From Oscillospiraceae bacterium (lineage in GTDB: Bacteria; Bacillota; Clostridia; Oscillospirales; JAAYOS01): a stretch of DNA of 64,000 nt. The first letter of the stretch is position 1. The number at the start of each line of letters is the position of its first letter. The notes under the pieces are model-generated. The model was not told the DNA's origin. It saw only the letters and a list, made by a program, of their open reading frames with translations, and ran no database searches. The stretch lies in contig JAISEG010000002.1 in the NCBI GenBank assembly GCA_031264245.1, positions 62,001-126,000 on the forward strand, in the 5' to 3' direction. Shown here piece by piece: positions 25,247 through 33,970 of this stretch. The translations under genes were made by a program, and so were the position numbers.

Positions 25247-26530
25247 TCAGGTTAATTTGCCATCCGTGTCTATTTTCAAACCCTTTTTCCCCAAATGACA
25301 GCTCACGAGGTACAGCAGCGTACCCGCGGCGGCGACAATGCCGAGTATCACATACAATACCCCTATGTCCACCGCGCCTATAAGCGCGCCGCCCATCAGT
25401 ATACCCACTATCGCCGCCACCGAGCACAGCGCGCTGTTCAGCATCTGCGCCGTCGCCTTCAGCTCGTCCGGAGCCATCGAGTAGATATAGTTTCCTTGCG
25501 CGGCGATAAAAAGCCCGTTTCCAAGTCCGCGCAGGGTGGAAATCAGCACCAGCTGCCACAGCGCCCCCGCAAACGAATCCAGAATCAGTTCAATCCCGAA
25601 GAAAACTCCCGACATAAGCAGCATTGAGCGCAACGGAAATTTTCTCCGCAAATATCCGGAGAGAAACATCAGCATGGGCACCTCGATAAGCGCCACGTAC
25701 CCCGTGATAAATCCGAACTGCGCGCTGTCCGCGCCGATCGAGGTTATCAGGTACGGCATAAACACCCCCGCGCCGTTTAACGATATGCTGACGCACACTG
25801 AAAATATCAAATGCGATACATAGCTGTAGTTTTTAAACAGCCTGTCTACCCCCATCTCCCGCATCGAGAGCTTTTTGCCCTTTATCGCGTCGGACTTTGT
25901 CCGTATGCTCAGTATAAGAAAGGGTATAAGCAGCACAGGGGATAAAAAGAAGGTAGCCCTCACACCGATTTTGGGAAGTATCATCCCCATCAGAAAGCCG
26001 GTAAGCGCGAAAAAAAGCGAACCCAGTCCCCTGATGGAGCCGTAATTCATCCGCCGTTCGTTTACCGTGCGGACAATCCAGTTGTCAACAAGCGAAATGG
26101 CTGGGTTTTTGAAGAAGTGGGCTGCCGGCACAATCAGATAGACAAGCGAAATCCCAAATATAGTCGCCCCCGCCGACATCGGGATAAGCGGAAATGTCAC
26201 AAGCATCCCTATCACGCAGATGATAACTATTTTTCTTATGGAACGTATCCTGTCGCTCGCCGCCCCCCAAAATGGGGTGGCGAATATGGATATCGCCGCG
26301 TTCAGCGCGTTTATCATACCCACCTGCGAAGGGGTGAAACCGGATTGCTGGAGGAAAACAGTCAGATAGTTGCCTATGGACAGCGCGGCGTGAAAAAGTA
26401 CCTGAAGCCCTGCATATGACAGGAATACCCTGTTCTGCTCGTTTTCAAGGAATATTTTTGTTCTGCCCTTAATCAGGGATGGACTTATCTTCATGCTTCT
26501 CAGTGTGGAAATGCCGTCCCTTATCCTCAT
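25247..26530 (-). CDS. Major facilitator superfamily transporter
   Basis: A 427-residue carrier with about twelve membrane segments. The loop between helices 2 and 3 has the MFS-type ATPFWGAASDRIRSIRK. The overall pattern resembles the LacY/nucleoside-symporter-like MFS_1_like group, with QQSGFTPSQVGMINALNA at the N-terminus. The substrate cannot be told from sequence. It probably shares a transcript with the membrane protein gene downstream. Confidence 0.82.
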   Translation of the reverse strand: MRIRDGISTLRSMKISPSLIKGRTKIFLENEQNRVFLSYAGLQVLFHAALSIGNYLTVFLQQSGFTPSQVGMINALNAAISIFATPFWGAASDRIRSIRKIVIICVIGMLVTFPLIPMSAGATIFGISLVYLIVPAAHFFKNPAISLVDNWIVRTVNERRMNYGSIRGLGSLFFALTGFLMGMILPKIGVRATFFLSPVLLIPFLILSIRTKSDAIKGKKLSMREMGVDRLFKNYSYVSHLIFSVCVSISLNGAGVFMPYLITSIGADSAQFGFITGYVALIEVPMLMFLSGYLRRKFPLRSMLLMSGVFFGIELILDSFAGALWQLVLISTLRGLGNGLFIAAQGNYIYSMAPDELKATAQMLNSALCSVAAIVGILMGGALIGAVDIGVLYVILGIVAAAGTLLYLVSCHLGKKGLKIDTDGKLT

Positions 26531-26591
26531 TGCCCGCCTCTTCCCTGTGAATAAATCATAAAATAGATTAAATAATTTGTTTGCCGCAGCT

Positions 26592-27176
26592 TCATATTTT
26601 TCTTACCCAGTACAAAAGCGCGAACCGCCGGCCCTCGTTTACAAAGCCGTTTTTTTCAAGCACACGCATAGACGCCTTGTTGTATGGCTGGGTCAGCGCG
26701 CTCACCCTGTCAATGTACGCGTATTGCCGCGTCCCGGCAAATTCCAGCAATCCGCCCAGCGCCTCGGTCATAAGCCCTCTGCCGGAAAACGCGTTTCGCA
26801 CCGAGTACCCGACCTCGGTTTCAGCTCCGGGCAGTATCCCCTTGAAGCCCAGCTCTCCGGCAAGCTCCCCTGTCGAAAGCAGTACAATCTGCCACATTGT
26901 GGAAAACAGCCATTGCTCCGGCCGCTTCAAAATCAGCTCGAGGCGCCTCTCGTAAATCAGCCGCATATCTGCGCCGCCCTTGTCGTACTCTGTAAATTTC
27001 GCTCCGATTTCCGCCGCCGCGCCGGACGGGTCTGTGACCGCGCGCTTCATCTGCTCCGGGGTAAAGGGCGCAAGTCTCAGGCGCCTTGTGGTAATTTCCA
27101 GCACTACAACCTCACCGCCGATATTTTTATATCCAATTGCTGTTTGAACCCCACCGACCCCGGTGAGGTTCATCAT
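26592..27176 (-). CDS. GNAT family N-acetyltransferase (RimJ/RimL type)
   Basis: Acetyl-CoA-dependent acetyltransferase. Family marks include EITTRRLRLAPFTPEQMKRA, GYSVRNAFSGRGLMTEAL (acetyl-CoA loop) and ASMRVLEKNGFVNEGRR. The start is uncertain: the ATG at 27176 gives 194 residues, while a GTG at 27104 preceded by GGTGAGG gives 170 and begins right at the conserved domain. The acceptor is unknown. It lies downstream of sigE on the same strand but is probably separate from the sporulation operon. Confidence 0.8.
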   Translation of the reverse strand: MMNLTGVGGVQTAIGYKNIGGEVVVLEITTRRLRLAPFTPEQMKRAVTDPSGAAAEIGAKFTEYDKGGADMRLIYERRLELILKRPEQWLFSTMWQIVLLSTGELAGELGFKGILPGAETEVGYSVRNAFSGRGLMTEALGGLLEFAGTRQYAYIDRVSALTQPYNKASMRVLEKNGFVNEGRRFALLYWVRKI

Positions 27177-27221
27177 ATATTTTACTAGGCAAATACAAAA
27201 AATGCAAACAATTTTTGCGGT

Positions 27222-27929
27222 TCACATCATTTTTGCTATTTCCTTCTTCAGCCTCAGTATTATCCGCTTTTCAAGCCGTGATATGTAGGACTGGGAAATG
27301 CCCATAATATCCGCGACCTCCTTCTGCGTCTGTTCGTTTCCGTCGTCCAGACCAAAGCGCATGACGATGATGGAGCGCTCCCGCGGTCCCAGCTTACCGA
27401 TGGCTTTTTTCAGCATTTCCTTGTCCACCTCATCCTCAAGCGGACGGATTATCACATCATTTTCGGTGCCGAGCACATCCGAGAGCAGCAGCTCGTTTCC
27501 GTCCCAGTCGGTGTTTAGCGGCTCGTCGATGGACACCTCGCCGCGCTGGTTGGACGTCTTGCGAAGATGCATGAGTATCTCGTTTTCTATACACCGTGAC
27601 GCGTAGGTGGCAAGCTTTATCTTCTTGTCGGGGTCATAGGTGTTTATCGCCTTGATAAGCCCTATCGTACCGATGGAAATAAGGTCCTCGATGTTGATTC
27701 CGGTGTTGTCGAAGCGCTTCGCGATGTACACGACAAGGCGGAGGTTGTGCTCTATGAGCACACGCTTGACATTTTCGTTGTCGTCGTGATAGCGGCTTAT
27801 GAGATACGCTTCCTCCTCGGCCGTCAGGGGTGCGGGCAGGGTGTCGCTGCCTCCGATATACATCACCTTGTCCGGTTTTCTCCGTATCAGCCGTTTAAAT
27901 AACCCCTTCAGCCTGTCAAGCATTTTCAT
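27222..27929 (-). CDS. sigE: Sporulation sigma factor SigE (pro-form)
   Basis: Early mother-cell sigma factor, made as an inactive precursor and cleaved by SpoIIGA. It has an N-terminal amphipathic pro-sequence ([19 protein letters not shown]). The region 2 signature [20 protein letters not shown] is followed by [19 protein letters not shown]. The region 4 helix-turn-helix reads [20 protein letters not shown]. The ATG at 27929 is chosen because AAGGAAGG is 9 nt upstream; the ATG at 27941 touches that site. The length of 235 residues is standard. spoIIGA lies directly upstream, 30 nt away. Confidence 0.96.
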   Translation of the reverse strand: MKMLDRLKGLFKRLIRRKPDKVMYIGGSDTLPAPLTAEEEAYLISRYHDDNENVKRVLIEHNLRLVVYIAKRFDNTGINIEDLISIGTIGLIKAINTYDPDKKIKLATYASRCIENEILMHLRKTSNQRGEVSIDEPLNTDWDGNELLLSDVLGTENDVIIRPLEDEVDKEMLKKAIGKLGPRERSIIVMRFGLDDGNEQTQKEVADIMGISQSYISRLEKRIILRLKKEIAKMM

Positions 27930-27959
27930 CACTGTGCCCATCCTTCCTTATCCTGAAAA

Positions 27960-28826
27960 TTATACGCTGTGCAGCGCGCAGTAGCCCGCTCCCTCCGACA
28001 CGGCGTTCGGCGAAACCGCTATCATTGTCCCGCGTATTTCCTTGCCGTCCGCCCATATCCTTTCCGGCGCAAAGGCGAGCATCATGCCCTCCCCCGCCAC
28101 CGTTCGGTACGGCACTATCCTAAACCTGTCCGCCGCCCCGGCGTCACTCAGCTTTTCAATGGCCCGGGACGGGCTTCGGTAATCCTCCGGCTCGAGCAGG
28201 GTTCTGCACTGGTAGGAAAACAGGCTTTTTACCGCCGCGGTCTCACAGATCATCACCCTGGAATTTGTTATCGGGTCGCGCAGGGTGTTGCCTGTGTCCA
28301 CAAGGGCGGAAAAGGAAACGGTCTTATTGTTCATTTCAACCGTTATCTTTACAATATCGTTTTTCATGGCGTGTGTTCCCCCGCCGGAGAAGAAGGCGGA
28401 GAGCAGTCCGCAGCCGAGCATGGCGGAGAGGATAAGCAGAGGCACCCGCGCCCACATCGGTATCGAAACGCCGCCGATAAAGGTGGCTTCAAACGTCGTA
28501 AGCGCCGCCGTCACCGCCCCCGCAAACAGGCAGGAGACGGCAAAGAATATCACGCACCGCTTTATAAACTGCTGCCTTGTGTCAAATCCGAACGCGATAA
28601 GTATACATATCAGCCCCGCCGCCACAGCCCCGGCCGCCCCCAAAAATTGGAGACCAGGCAGGCAGGCGGCTACCGAGTACAGCGCCCCGAATACGGCGGC
28701 GAGCAGCAGCCTTCTCCGCTTAAACGGCAGCCCGGAGAACCCTGCCGCCGCGGTCAAAAGCAGGTAATCCACCGCCAAATTGACGACAAAAACCACATCA
28801 GCGTATATCACCCTCACCCGCTTCAC
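27960..28826 (-). CDS. spoIIGA: Sigma-E processing peptidase SpoIIGA
   Basis: Membrane aspartic protease that activates pro-SigE after a signal from the forespore. The N-terminal half carries five membrane segments (DVVFVVNLAVDYLLLTAAAG, GAVAAGLICILIAFGF and others). The C-terminal half has the catalytic motif ALVDTGNTLRDPITN. Length is 288 residues from a GTG start. It is co-transcribed with sigE from the unusual promoter at 28859-28892. Confidence 0.95.
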   Translation of the reverse strand: MKRVRVIYADVVFVVNLAVDYLLLTAAAGFSGLPFKRRRLLLAAVFGALYSVAACLPGLQFLGAAGAVAAGLICILIAFGFDTRQQFIKRCVIFFAVSCLFAGAVTAALTTFEATFIGGVSIPMWARVPLLILSAMLGCGLLSAFFSGGGTHAMKNDIVKITVEMNNKTVSFSALVDTGNTLRDPITNSRVMICETAAVKSLFSYQCRTLLEPEDYRSPSRAIEKLSDAGAADRFRIVPYRTVAGEGMMLAFAPERIWADGKEIRGTMIAVSPNAVSEGAGYCALHSV

Positions 28827-28858
28827 CCCTCACCCGCGAATTTATTTTGGCAAGTCCT

Positions 28859-28893
28859 ATTATATCTGTGCCGGGGCTGTGAAATATGTCAAA
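28859..28893 (-). promoter_or_regulatory. spoIIG promoter with 22-bp spacer and 0A-box-like site
   Basis: On the minus strand: perfect -35 TTGACA (28887-28892) and perfect -10 TATAAT (28859-28864) separated by 22 bp instead of 17. The same unusual spacing is the hallmark of the Spo0A-activated spoIIG promoter in Bacillus subtilis. TGTCAAA (28887-28893, plus strand), one base from the 0A box TGTCGAA, overlaps the -35. Confidence 0.7.
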
Positions 28894-28916
28894 CAAAAGA
28901 ATCAAAGCCTATAAAA

Positions 28917-28947
28917 TTAGACCCGGGACATCCAGTCCCGGGTCTAA
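28917..28947. terminator. Hairpin upstream of the spoIIG promoter
   Basis: Perfect 13-bp stem TTAGACCCGGGAC/GTCCCGGGTCTAA around ATCCA. It lacks a long T tract, so it may insulate the spoIIG promoter or act as a weak terminator of the upstream minus-strand gene. Confidence 0.5.
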
Positions 28948-28974
28948 TACCAATCCCAAATAAGAAGCATACTA

Positions 28975-29020
28975 AAAATGGGACAAAAACCGCATATATC
29001 AAAGCTTTTTGCCCCATTTT
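28975..29020 (-). terminator. Terminator of the aldo/keto reductase gene
   Basis: Arms AAAATGGGACAAAAA (28975-28989) and TTTTTGCCCCATTTT (29006-29020) pair with one mismatch and end in T-rich sequence on the minus strand. Confidence 0.65.
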
Positions 29021-29075
29021 ATAGAATGCTCCTAATTAGTGATTGGTCTAATACTGATTGAGCGCCATGCGCGGC

Positions 29076-29996
29076 TTACGGAAGTATATATCCCGCCGCC
29101 AGATATATTTCGTACCATTCCTCTCTGGTCAGGCTGATTTCAGCGGCTTTTACGCAGTCCTTCAGCCTCTCCAGCTTGGTTGTGCCGGTCACCACCTGCA
29201 TCCTCGCGGGATGCCTGAGTATCCACGCCGCCGCGATAGTCGTGTTTGAAACCGAATATTTCGCGGCAAGCTCGTCCAGCTTCGCGTTGAGCGCCGGGAA
29301 GTCCTTGCTGCCCAGAAATACGCCGGCAAACGTTCCATACTGGAACGGCGACCACGCCTGTATCGTTATGTCCTTGAGGCGGCAATAGTCGAGGACGCTG
29401 CCGTCCCTGCCCGCCGCCGCGTCGGACATCATGTTCACGTTTATCCCGTTTGTTATCATCGGGGCATGGGCGATGCTCAGCTGGAGCTGGTTTGCGAGAA
29501 TCGGACGGGTCAAATACCTTTGCAGCAGCTCCATCTGCATGGGATTGTGGTTTGACACTCCGAAATTTCTCACCTTTCCGCTCCGGTAAAGCTCGTCGAA
29601 CGCCGCCGCGACCTCCTCCGGCTCGCACAGGGCGTCCGGCCTGTGCAAAAGCAGTACGTCAAGATAGTCGGTTTTGAGCCTTGAAAGTATCCCGTCCACC
29701 GACTCGAGGATGTGCCGCTTTGAAAAGTCGAACATTTTCCCCGGAACAATGCCGCATTTTGACTGCAATATCATCTTTTCGCGTACCGACGGAGTCATTG
29801 AAACCGCGTCGGCAAAGACGCTTTCACACGCTCCCCTGCCGTAGATGTCCGCGTGGTCAAAGAAGTTCGCGCCCAGCTCCATCGCGCCGTTTATGAAGCT
29901 CTCCGCGCTCTTTTTGTCCATCCCGTATATCCTCATACAGCCGACAGCTATTCTCGGCGTCTCAAGATTCGATTTCCCAAGGGTTATTTTTTCCAT
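29076..29996 (-). CDS. Aldo/keto reductase
   Basis: NAD(P)H-dependent oxidoreductase of the AKR family, 306 residues, YdhF-like. The catalytic tetrad region shows ANFFDHADIYGRGACE (Asp, Tyr), then MILQSKCGI (Lys) and DVLLLHRPD (His). The cofactor-binding end reads RHPARMQVVTGTTKLERLKD. It is a single gene with AAGGAG before the ATG. The physiological substrate is unknown. Confidence 0.9.
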   Translation of the reverse strand: MEKITLGKSNLETPRIAVGCMRIYGMDKKSAESFINGAMELGANFFDHADIYGRGACESVFADAVSMTPSVREKMILQSKCGIVPGKMFDFSKRHILESVDGILSRLKTDYLDVLLLHRPDALCEPEEVAAAFDELYRSGKVRNFGVSNHNPMQMELLQRYLTRPILANQLQLSIAHAPMITNGINVNMMSDAAAGRDGSVLDYCRLKDITIQAWSPFQYGTFAGVFLGSKDFPALNAKLDELAAKYSVSNTTIAAAWILRHPARMQVVTGTTKLERLKDCVKAAEISLTREEWYEIYLAAGYILP

Positions 29997-30053
29997 CCGA
30001 ATTTCTCCTTAATAAACTTATTTCCCCGCGCCGTCAAGGCGCCTAACGTTCCC

Positions 30054-30221
30054 CAACTGTCCACTGTCAACTGGGGTACGGCGGACGCGCAATGCGCGCC
30101 CCTACAAACAATCGTCTCCCCACCCGTTCTCCGTCTCCAACTGTCAATTGTCCACTCTCAACTCTCAACTGTCAACTGACGCGTCCCCAACTGTCAACTG
30201 TCAATTGTCAACTGTCAATTG
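30054..30221. repeat. Heptanucleotide repeat array B, composite with palindromic core
   Basis: Three heptamer blocks (30054-30073, 30138-30177, 30188-30221) separated by a core at about 30069-30137. The core carries CGCGCAATGCGCGCCCC, then CTACAAACAATCGTCTCC. Nearly the same core lies in array F at 59232-59300. The stop of the GGDEF gene (30201-30203) is within the last block; its tail QLTVDN is repeat-encoded. Confidence 0.85.
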
Positions 30222-31442
30222 TCTCTTCCGTTCCATATTTTTCATTTTATTTTCTCTCTTGTGTTCATACATCCGCGAATCCGCAATGCTCAGTATTTCG
30301 CTGGGGGACAGCTTGTTGTCCTTTTTCACATGTACTGTGCCAAAGCTTATGCTGTACGAATACGGCAAGCCCTCGTTTGCCGGAACTTTCCCTATGTTTT
30401 TCGCTGTGTTTTCCATGAGGAGCTCGGCGGAGCGGTGATCCGTATTATTTAAAAGCAGCATAAATTCATCGCCGCCGAGACGCGCCGCTATGCCGTCCCC
30501 GGAGACCGAAGCCAGTTCATATCCCGCACAGATTATGTACTTGTCCCCGGCTTCGTGACCGAAGTTGTCGTTTACATGCTTTAAATTGTCCAAATCCACA
30601 AACACAAGCGTAAATTCCCGGTTTTCCTCCAAAAAGTCGTTGAATGCCTTCATACCTCCGAGACGGTTGTGCAGACCCGTCATGCTGTCGTGATAGGCGT
30701 GAACCTCCAGCTCCCCAACCCTCTTCAGGCTTTCGCTTATGTCGTTTAATACAAAGGCGGCCGCTCTCTTCTCATCCCATTGGATATTGTAGCTGTAGAC
30801 CTCGTAGTAGCGTGAGCCTACGGAAAACTCCTTCCCCGCTTCACCGTTTTCCCCCTCATATTTGAAATCAGTCAGCTTCCTTATAAGCTCGTTCTCAAGC
30901 CGCAGCAGCCGGTCGGCGGCTTTGTTTGAATAGAGGAGGGAAAGGCTTATGCCGTCCGCGACGACCAGCGCCTGAGGAGTGTTTTCTGTGATATTGGTGA
31001 GCAGCTCATTGCTCTGGACCAGAGCCTTGTTCTTTTCTTCGCTGGCGGTTATCTCGTTTTCCAGCTTGGTTCTCCTGAAATCAAGCTGGTCTATCATCGT
31101 GTTAAACGCTTCGGCGAATTCGCCCATGAAGTCTATGCGCTGTGTATAGTCGCCCTTCGCCACCTGCTGGGACTGCCAGGTCATATGCCGCAGGCTTGCC
31201 TGGAGCGATTTCAGCGGAGCCGCAAGCTCATTGTCGGCGGGAGGGAGCGGCGCGCTTAGGTCGCCCTTTGCCAGTGAAAGCAAAAGCGCTCTCTGCTCAT
31301 CAAGACATTTCTTCAAAAATTTGAGACCCTCGCCCAGATTCTGGTATTCCTGCGAAAGCTGGGCGGTATCTAAAACAGCGTCCCGAGGACTGTATATGAT
31401 ATTTTTAAGATATTCAAACAGTATTTCCGGGGTCTTGTCCAT
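30201..31442 (-). CDS. Cytoplasmic diguanylate cyclase with HAMP-like and PAS-like domains
   Basis: A 413-residue protein expected to make cyclic di-GMP. Residues about 55-130 hold two HAMP-like repeats (LLSLAKGDLSAPLPP, QQVAKGDYTQRIDFMGEF) without membrane segments. A coiled coil follows (ENEITASEEKNKALVQSNEL), then a PAS-like segment (ITENTPQALVVADG) and the GGDEF domain (YHDSMTGLHNRLGG, then ARLGGDEFMLLL). The active-site GGDEF is intact. The RxxD inhibitory site five residues upstream is absent, so product inhibition may be missing. The C-terminal QLTVDN and stop come from array B. The V4R gene upstream is 69 nt away and is probably its sensor partner. Confidence 0.88.
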   Translation of the reverse strand: MDKTPEILFEYLKNIIYSPRDAVLDTAQLSQEYQNLGEGLKFLKKCLDEQRALLLSLAKGDLSAPLPPADNELAAPLKSLQASLRHMTWQSQQVAKGDYTQRIDFMGEFAEAFNTMIDQLDFRRTKLENEITASEEKNKALVQSNELLTNITENTPQALVVADGISLSLLYSNKAADRLLRLENELIRKLTDFKYEGENGEAGKEFSVGSRYYEVYSYNIQWDEKRAAAFVLNDISESLKRVGELEVHAYHDSMTGLHNRLGGMKAFNDFLEENREFTLVFVDLDNLKHVNDNFGHEAGDKYIICAGYELASVSGDGIAARLGGDEFMLLLNNTDHRSAELLMENTAKNIGKVPANEGLPYSYSISFGTVHVKKDNKLSPSEILSIADSRMYEHKRENKMKNMERKRQLTVDN

Positions 31443-31511
31443 ATCCAGTCCTCCGTTTTCCCGTTGTTTACCCTAATTCAGACCGGGAGCCTGAACCGGG
31501 GTTGTGCAGTC

Positions 31512-32042
31512 TTAGCCGTTTGCCGTCGCCCTAAACCTGCATACCCTGTCGCCGCTTGCCCAGCAATCGATCTCCTTGACCTTGTATTTTTTACCTGTGT
31601 AGACCTCTAAAATACCGGAAATAAAGCCTTCGTCGTAGGTGCAGACATTCTCGTTTGTTATGTCAAGACCGCTGCAATCCAAATCCTGCCCGACCGTGAG
31701 GATCATTTCGCCTGTGCCGGGGTCAACCGACTCCATGCGAAGTATGCCGATTTTCAGCGATTTCAGCGACTTCTGAAGCTCTGATATAAAGCTGTTGAAG
31801 TCAAGCGAGGTATCCAATGTGTTTTTCGCGTATTCAGTGCCGGCAAGGAACCCTGACGCGTAGAAAAATTCGTTCGCTTTTTCAAGCCCGAATTCCTTGG
31901 TGAGAACATCCAGCATCGTATACTGCATAAGCCTGTAGACGATGACCGGCATATCCTCTCCCAAATCTCCCCTTCCGGTTTTTATGTCGCCGAGCTTGCT
32001 CCACGAAAAATTGCTGTGTGAATCACTTTTAAATACATTCAT
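31512..32042 (-). CDS. V4R (4-vinyl reductase) domain protein
   Basis: A 176-residue single-domain protein of the V4R family, small-molecule-binding domains related to the bacteriochlorophyll protein BchJ. The pattern ANEFFYASGFLAGTEYAKN and the cysteine-containing end EIDCWASGDRVCRFRA are characteristic. The ATG at 32042 has GGAAAGGA upstream. Such proteins often sit beside signalling enzymes; here the GGDEF protein follows. It probably senses a hydrophobic ligand or metal and modulates cyclic di-GMP synthesis, which is inference from context. Confidence 0.83.
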   Translation of the reverse strand: MNVFKSDSHSNFSWSKLGDIKTGRGDLGEDMPVIVYRLMQYTMLDVLTKEFGLEKANEFFYASGFLAGTEYAKNTLDTSLDFNSFISELQKSLKSLKIGILRMESVDPGTGEMILTVGQDLDCSGLDITNENVCTYDEGFISGILEVYTGKKYKVKEIDCWASGDRVCRFRATANG

Positions 32043-32111
32043 CTTCAAACATTCCTTTCCACTTAATATGCTGCAATGCCCAGTTTCTTACTATATATAT
32101 TTACTATTTTA

Positions 32112-32140
32112 ATAATATAACAAATTTGACGCTTAGTCAA
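32112..32140 (-). promoter_or_regulatory. Promoter of the V4R-GGDEF unit with operator-like palindrome
   Basis: On the minus strand: -35 TTGACT (32135-32140), 17-bp spacer, -10 TATTAT (32112-32117). The -35 lies in the inverted repeat TTGAC-TAAGC-GTCAA (32126-32140), a likely regulator site. Confidence 0.6.
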
Positions 32141-32185
32141 CATTTCTGTTATACAAATAAAATGAACCGTATGAACCCCGCAAAG

Positions 32186-32236
32186 CAGCAAAACTGACCG
32201 ATGTGCGCATCGGTCAGTCCTGCTGTTTTGCCGCCC
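32186..32236 (-). terminator. Terminator of citrate synthase gene
   Basis: Stem ACTGACCGATG/CATCGGTCAGT, extended by pairing of GCAAAGCAGCA with TGCTGTTTTGC. On the minus strand it is followed by TTTTGC. It lies between the citrate synthase stop and the V4R promoter. Confidence 0.75.
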
Positions 32237-32283
32237 CCCGCGTGTCAAAAGGTTCTGGGGTATCCCCGCGGGAAGGCTCATCC

Positions 32284-33648
32284 TTATCTCTGGGGAAGCG
32301 GGACGTACGGTCGCTTTTCAGTGATGCTTTTGTATGCCGGCCGAATGATCTTGCCGTTGTTTACAAGCTCCTCCAGCCTGTGCGCGCTCCAGCCCGCGAT
32401 ACGGGCAATGGCAAAAATGGGGGTGTAAAGCTCCGCCGGCAGATTCAGCATATCATATACAAAGCCGCTGTAAAAATCGATGTTCGCCGAAACGCCCTTA
32501 TACATTTTACGCCTTTCAGCAATTATTTTAGGGGCGAGACCGGCTATCAGCGCGTACAGCTGATACTCCTCCCGCCTGTCCTTTTCCTCGCTCAGACGCT
32601 GCACGAAGGATTCGAATATCACCGCGCGCGGGTCTGACAGGGAGTAGACGGCGTGACCGATTCCGTATATCAGTCCCGAACGGTCATACGCCTGCTTGTT
32701 AAGCAGCTTTGTAAGATAATCCGCCACCTGCGATTCGCTTGTCCAATCCTTGACGTTCCGCTTGAGGTCCTCTATCATGCCCATGACCCGCAGATTCGCC
32801 CCGCCGTGCCGGGGACCCTTGAGACTGCCAAGGGCGGCGGCAATGGCGCTGTATGTATCGGTGCCGGAGGAGCTGACGACGTGCACCGCAAAGGAGGAAT
32901 TGTTGCCGCCGCCGTGCTCGGCGTGTAAAACCAGGGAAAGGTCTAAAATATTGGCTTCCAGCTCGGTGTACTTCTGATCCGTTCTCAGCATGGACAGAAA
33001 ATTTTCGGCAATGGACAGCTTCGGGTCCGGCTGGTGAATAAACAGGCTGTGTCCCTTGTCATAGTGATTATGCGCGTGATACCCGTACACCGCCAGCAGC
33101 GGGAACTGCGCTATAAGCGCAATGCACTGCCGCAATACGTTTGCCACCGACACATCATCAGGGTTATCGTCATAGGAGTACAGCGCCAGCACGCTTCGCG
33201 CCAACGCGTTCATCATGTCGCCGCTCGGAGACTTCAGGATAAAATCCCGCGCGAATTTAGGCGGAAGGGTTCCGTAATCCTTTAGCAGAACCAAAAACTC
33301 TTCGATTTCCTGTTTGGTGGGCAGCTCCCCGAAAAGCAGGAGATATATGGTCTCCTCGAATCCGAACCGCTTCTCCTTTTGAAAGCCCGCGACAATCTCC
33401 TTTACATCTATACCCCGGTAGTGAAGCTGTCCATCTATAGGAATCTCCTCGCCGTTTTCAATCTTTTTGGCCGTGACGCTGGAGATATTTGTTAACCCCG
33501 CGAGAACCCCGTTGCCGTTAAGGTCGCGCAAGCCGCGAAAAACCTTGTTGCTGACATAGAGCTCGTCCGGAATGGAACGGCTGATACATTTGTCCGCAAG
33601 GGCCAGAATTTGAGGCGTTACTTCGGAATAGTTCATTTTACTTGTCAT
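32284..33648 (-). CDS. gltA: Citrate synthase
   Basis: Condenses acetyl-CoA and oxaloacetate to citrate. The 454-residue protein shows the catalytic histidine and aspartate regions LVLHAEHGGGNNSSFAVHVV, then LKGPRHGGANLRVMG and YGIGHAVYSLSDPRA. It is the longer clostridial form with an N-terminal extension (NYSEVTPQILALADKCIS). No aconitase or isocitrate dehydrogenase gene is nearby. The promoter uses a -10 hexamer inside a palindromic repeat. Confidence 0.94.
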   Translation of the reverse strand: MTSKMNYSEVTPQILALADKCISRSIPDELYVSNKVFRGLRDLNGNGVLAGLTNISSVTAKKIENGEEIPIDGQLHYRGIDVKEIVAGFQKEKRFGFEETIYLLLFGELPTKQEIEEFLVLLKDYGTLPPKFARDFILKSPSGDMMNALARSVLALYSYDDNPDDVSVANVLRQCIALIAQFPLLAVYGYHAHNHYDKGHSLFIHQPDPKLSIAENFLSMLRTDQKYTELEANILDLSLVLHAEHGGGNNSSFAVHVVSSSGTDTYSAIAAALGSLKGPRHGGANLRVMGMIEDLKRNVKDWTSESQVADYLTKLLNKQAYDRSGLIYGIGHAVYSLSDPRAVIFESFVQRLSEEKDRREEYQLYALIAGLAPKIIAERRKMYKGVSANIDFYSGFVYDMLNLPAELYTPIFAIARIAGWSAHRLEELVNNGKIIRPAYKSITEKRPYVPLPQR

Positions 33649-33736
33649 TAATTACCTGCCTTTCTCAATAGCAATTTGTTATACCACAGGCGTCCAGACC
33701 ACAGTGGCATATGAATTTGACCGACATATTGTCATC

Positions 33737-33813
33737 ATTATACCATAGGCGTTTACGCCGTAATGGTATATTTATTTAATCACGGTATAATAACCGCTTG
33801 CGGTTATTATACC
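33737..33813. repeat. TATAAT palindromic repeat
   Basis: Two hairpins in series: TACCATAGGCGTTTACGCCG then TAATGGTA, and GGTATAATAACCGC/GCGGTTATTATACC. They are linked by TATTTATTTAATCAC. The unit also occurs at 46723 and 53266 and half a unit at 3569. Both strands carry GGTATAAT. Confidence 0.85.
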
Positions 33814-33834
33814 ATTTATACAAGATATTTGCAA
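33806..33834 (-). promoter_or_regulatory. Promoter of citrate synthase gene
   Basis: On the minus strand: -35 TTGCAA (33829-33834) in unique sequence, 17-bp spacer, -10 TATAAT (33806-33811) contributed by the palindromic repeat. Confidence 0.65.
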
Positions 33835-33892
33835 GTTTACCGCGGCAGGCTGACAAATCTGCCCCGAGTACGGCATAGGGGTGCAAAAATTA

Positions 33893-33921
33893 TTGTAATT
33901 ACCCGCGGCGGATGTTATACT
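33893..33921 (+). promoter_or_regulatory. Promoter of coaW
   Basis: -35 TTGTAA (33893-33898), 17-bp spacer, -10 TATACT (33916-33921); ribosome site AGGAGG before the ATG. Confidence 0.6.
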
Positions 33922-33970
33922 AAACGCTGATAAAAGCTATAACATACATCCCGGTTAATAGGAGGACAAT

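Larger units (their letters stand above)
33649..33970. other. Intergenic region between gltA and coaW
   Basis: 322 bp with no gene. It holds a palindromic repeat (33737-33813), the gltA promoter (33806-33834) and the coaW promoter (33893-33921). Confidence 0.8.
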
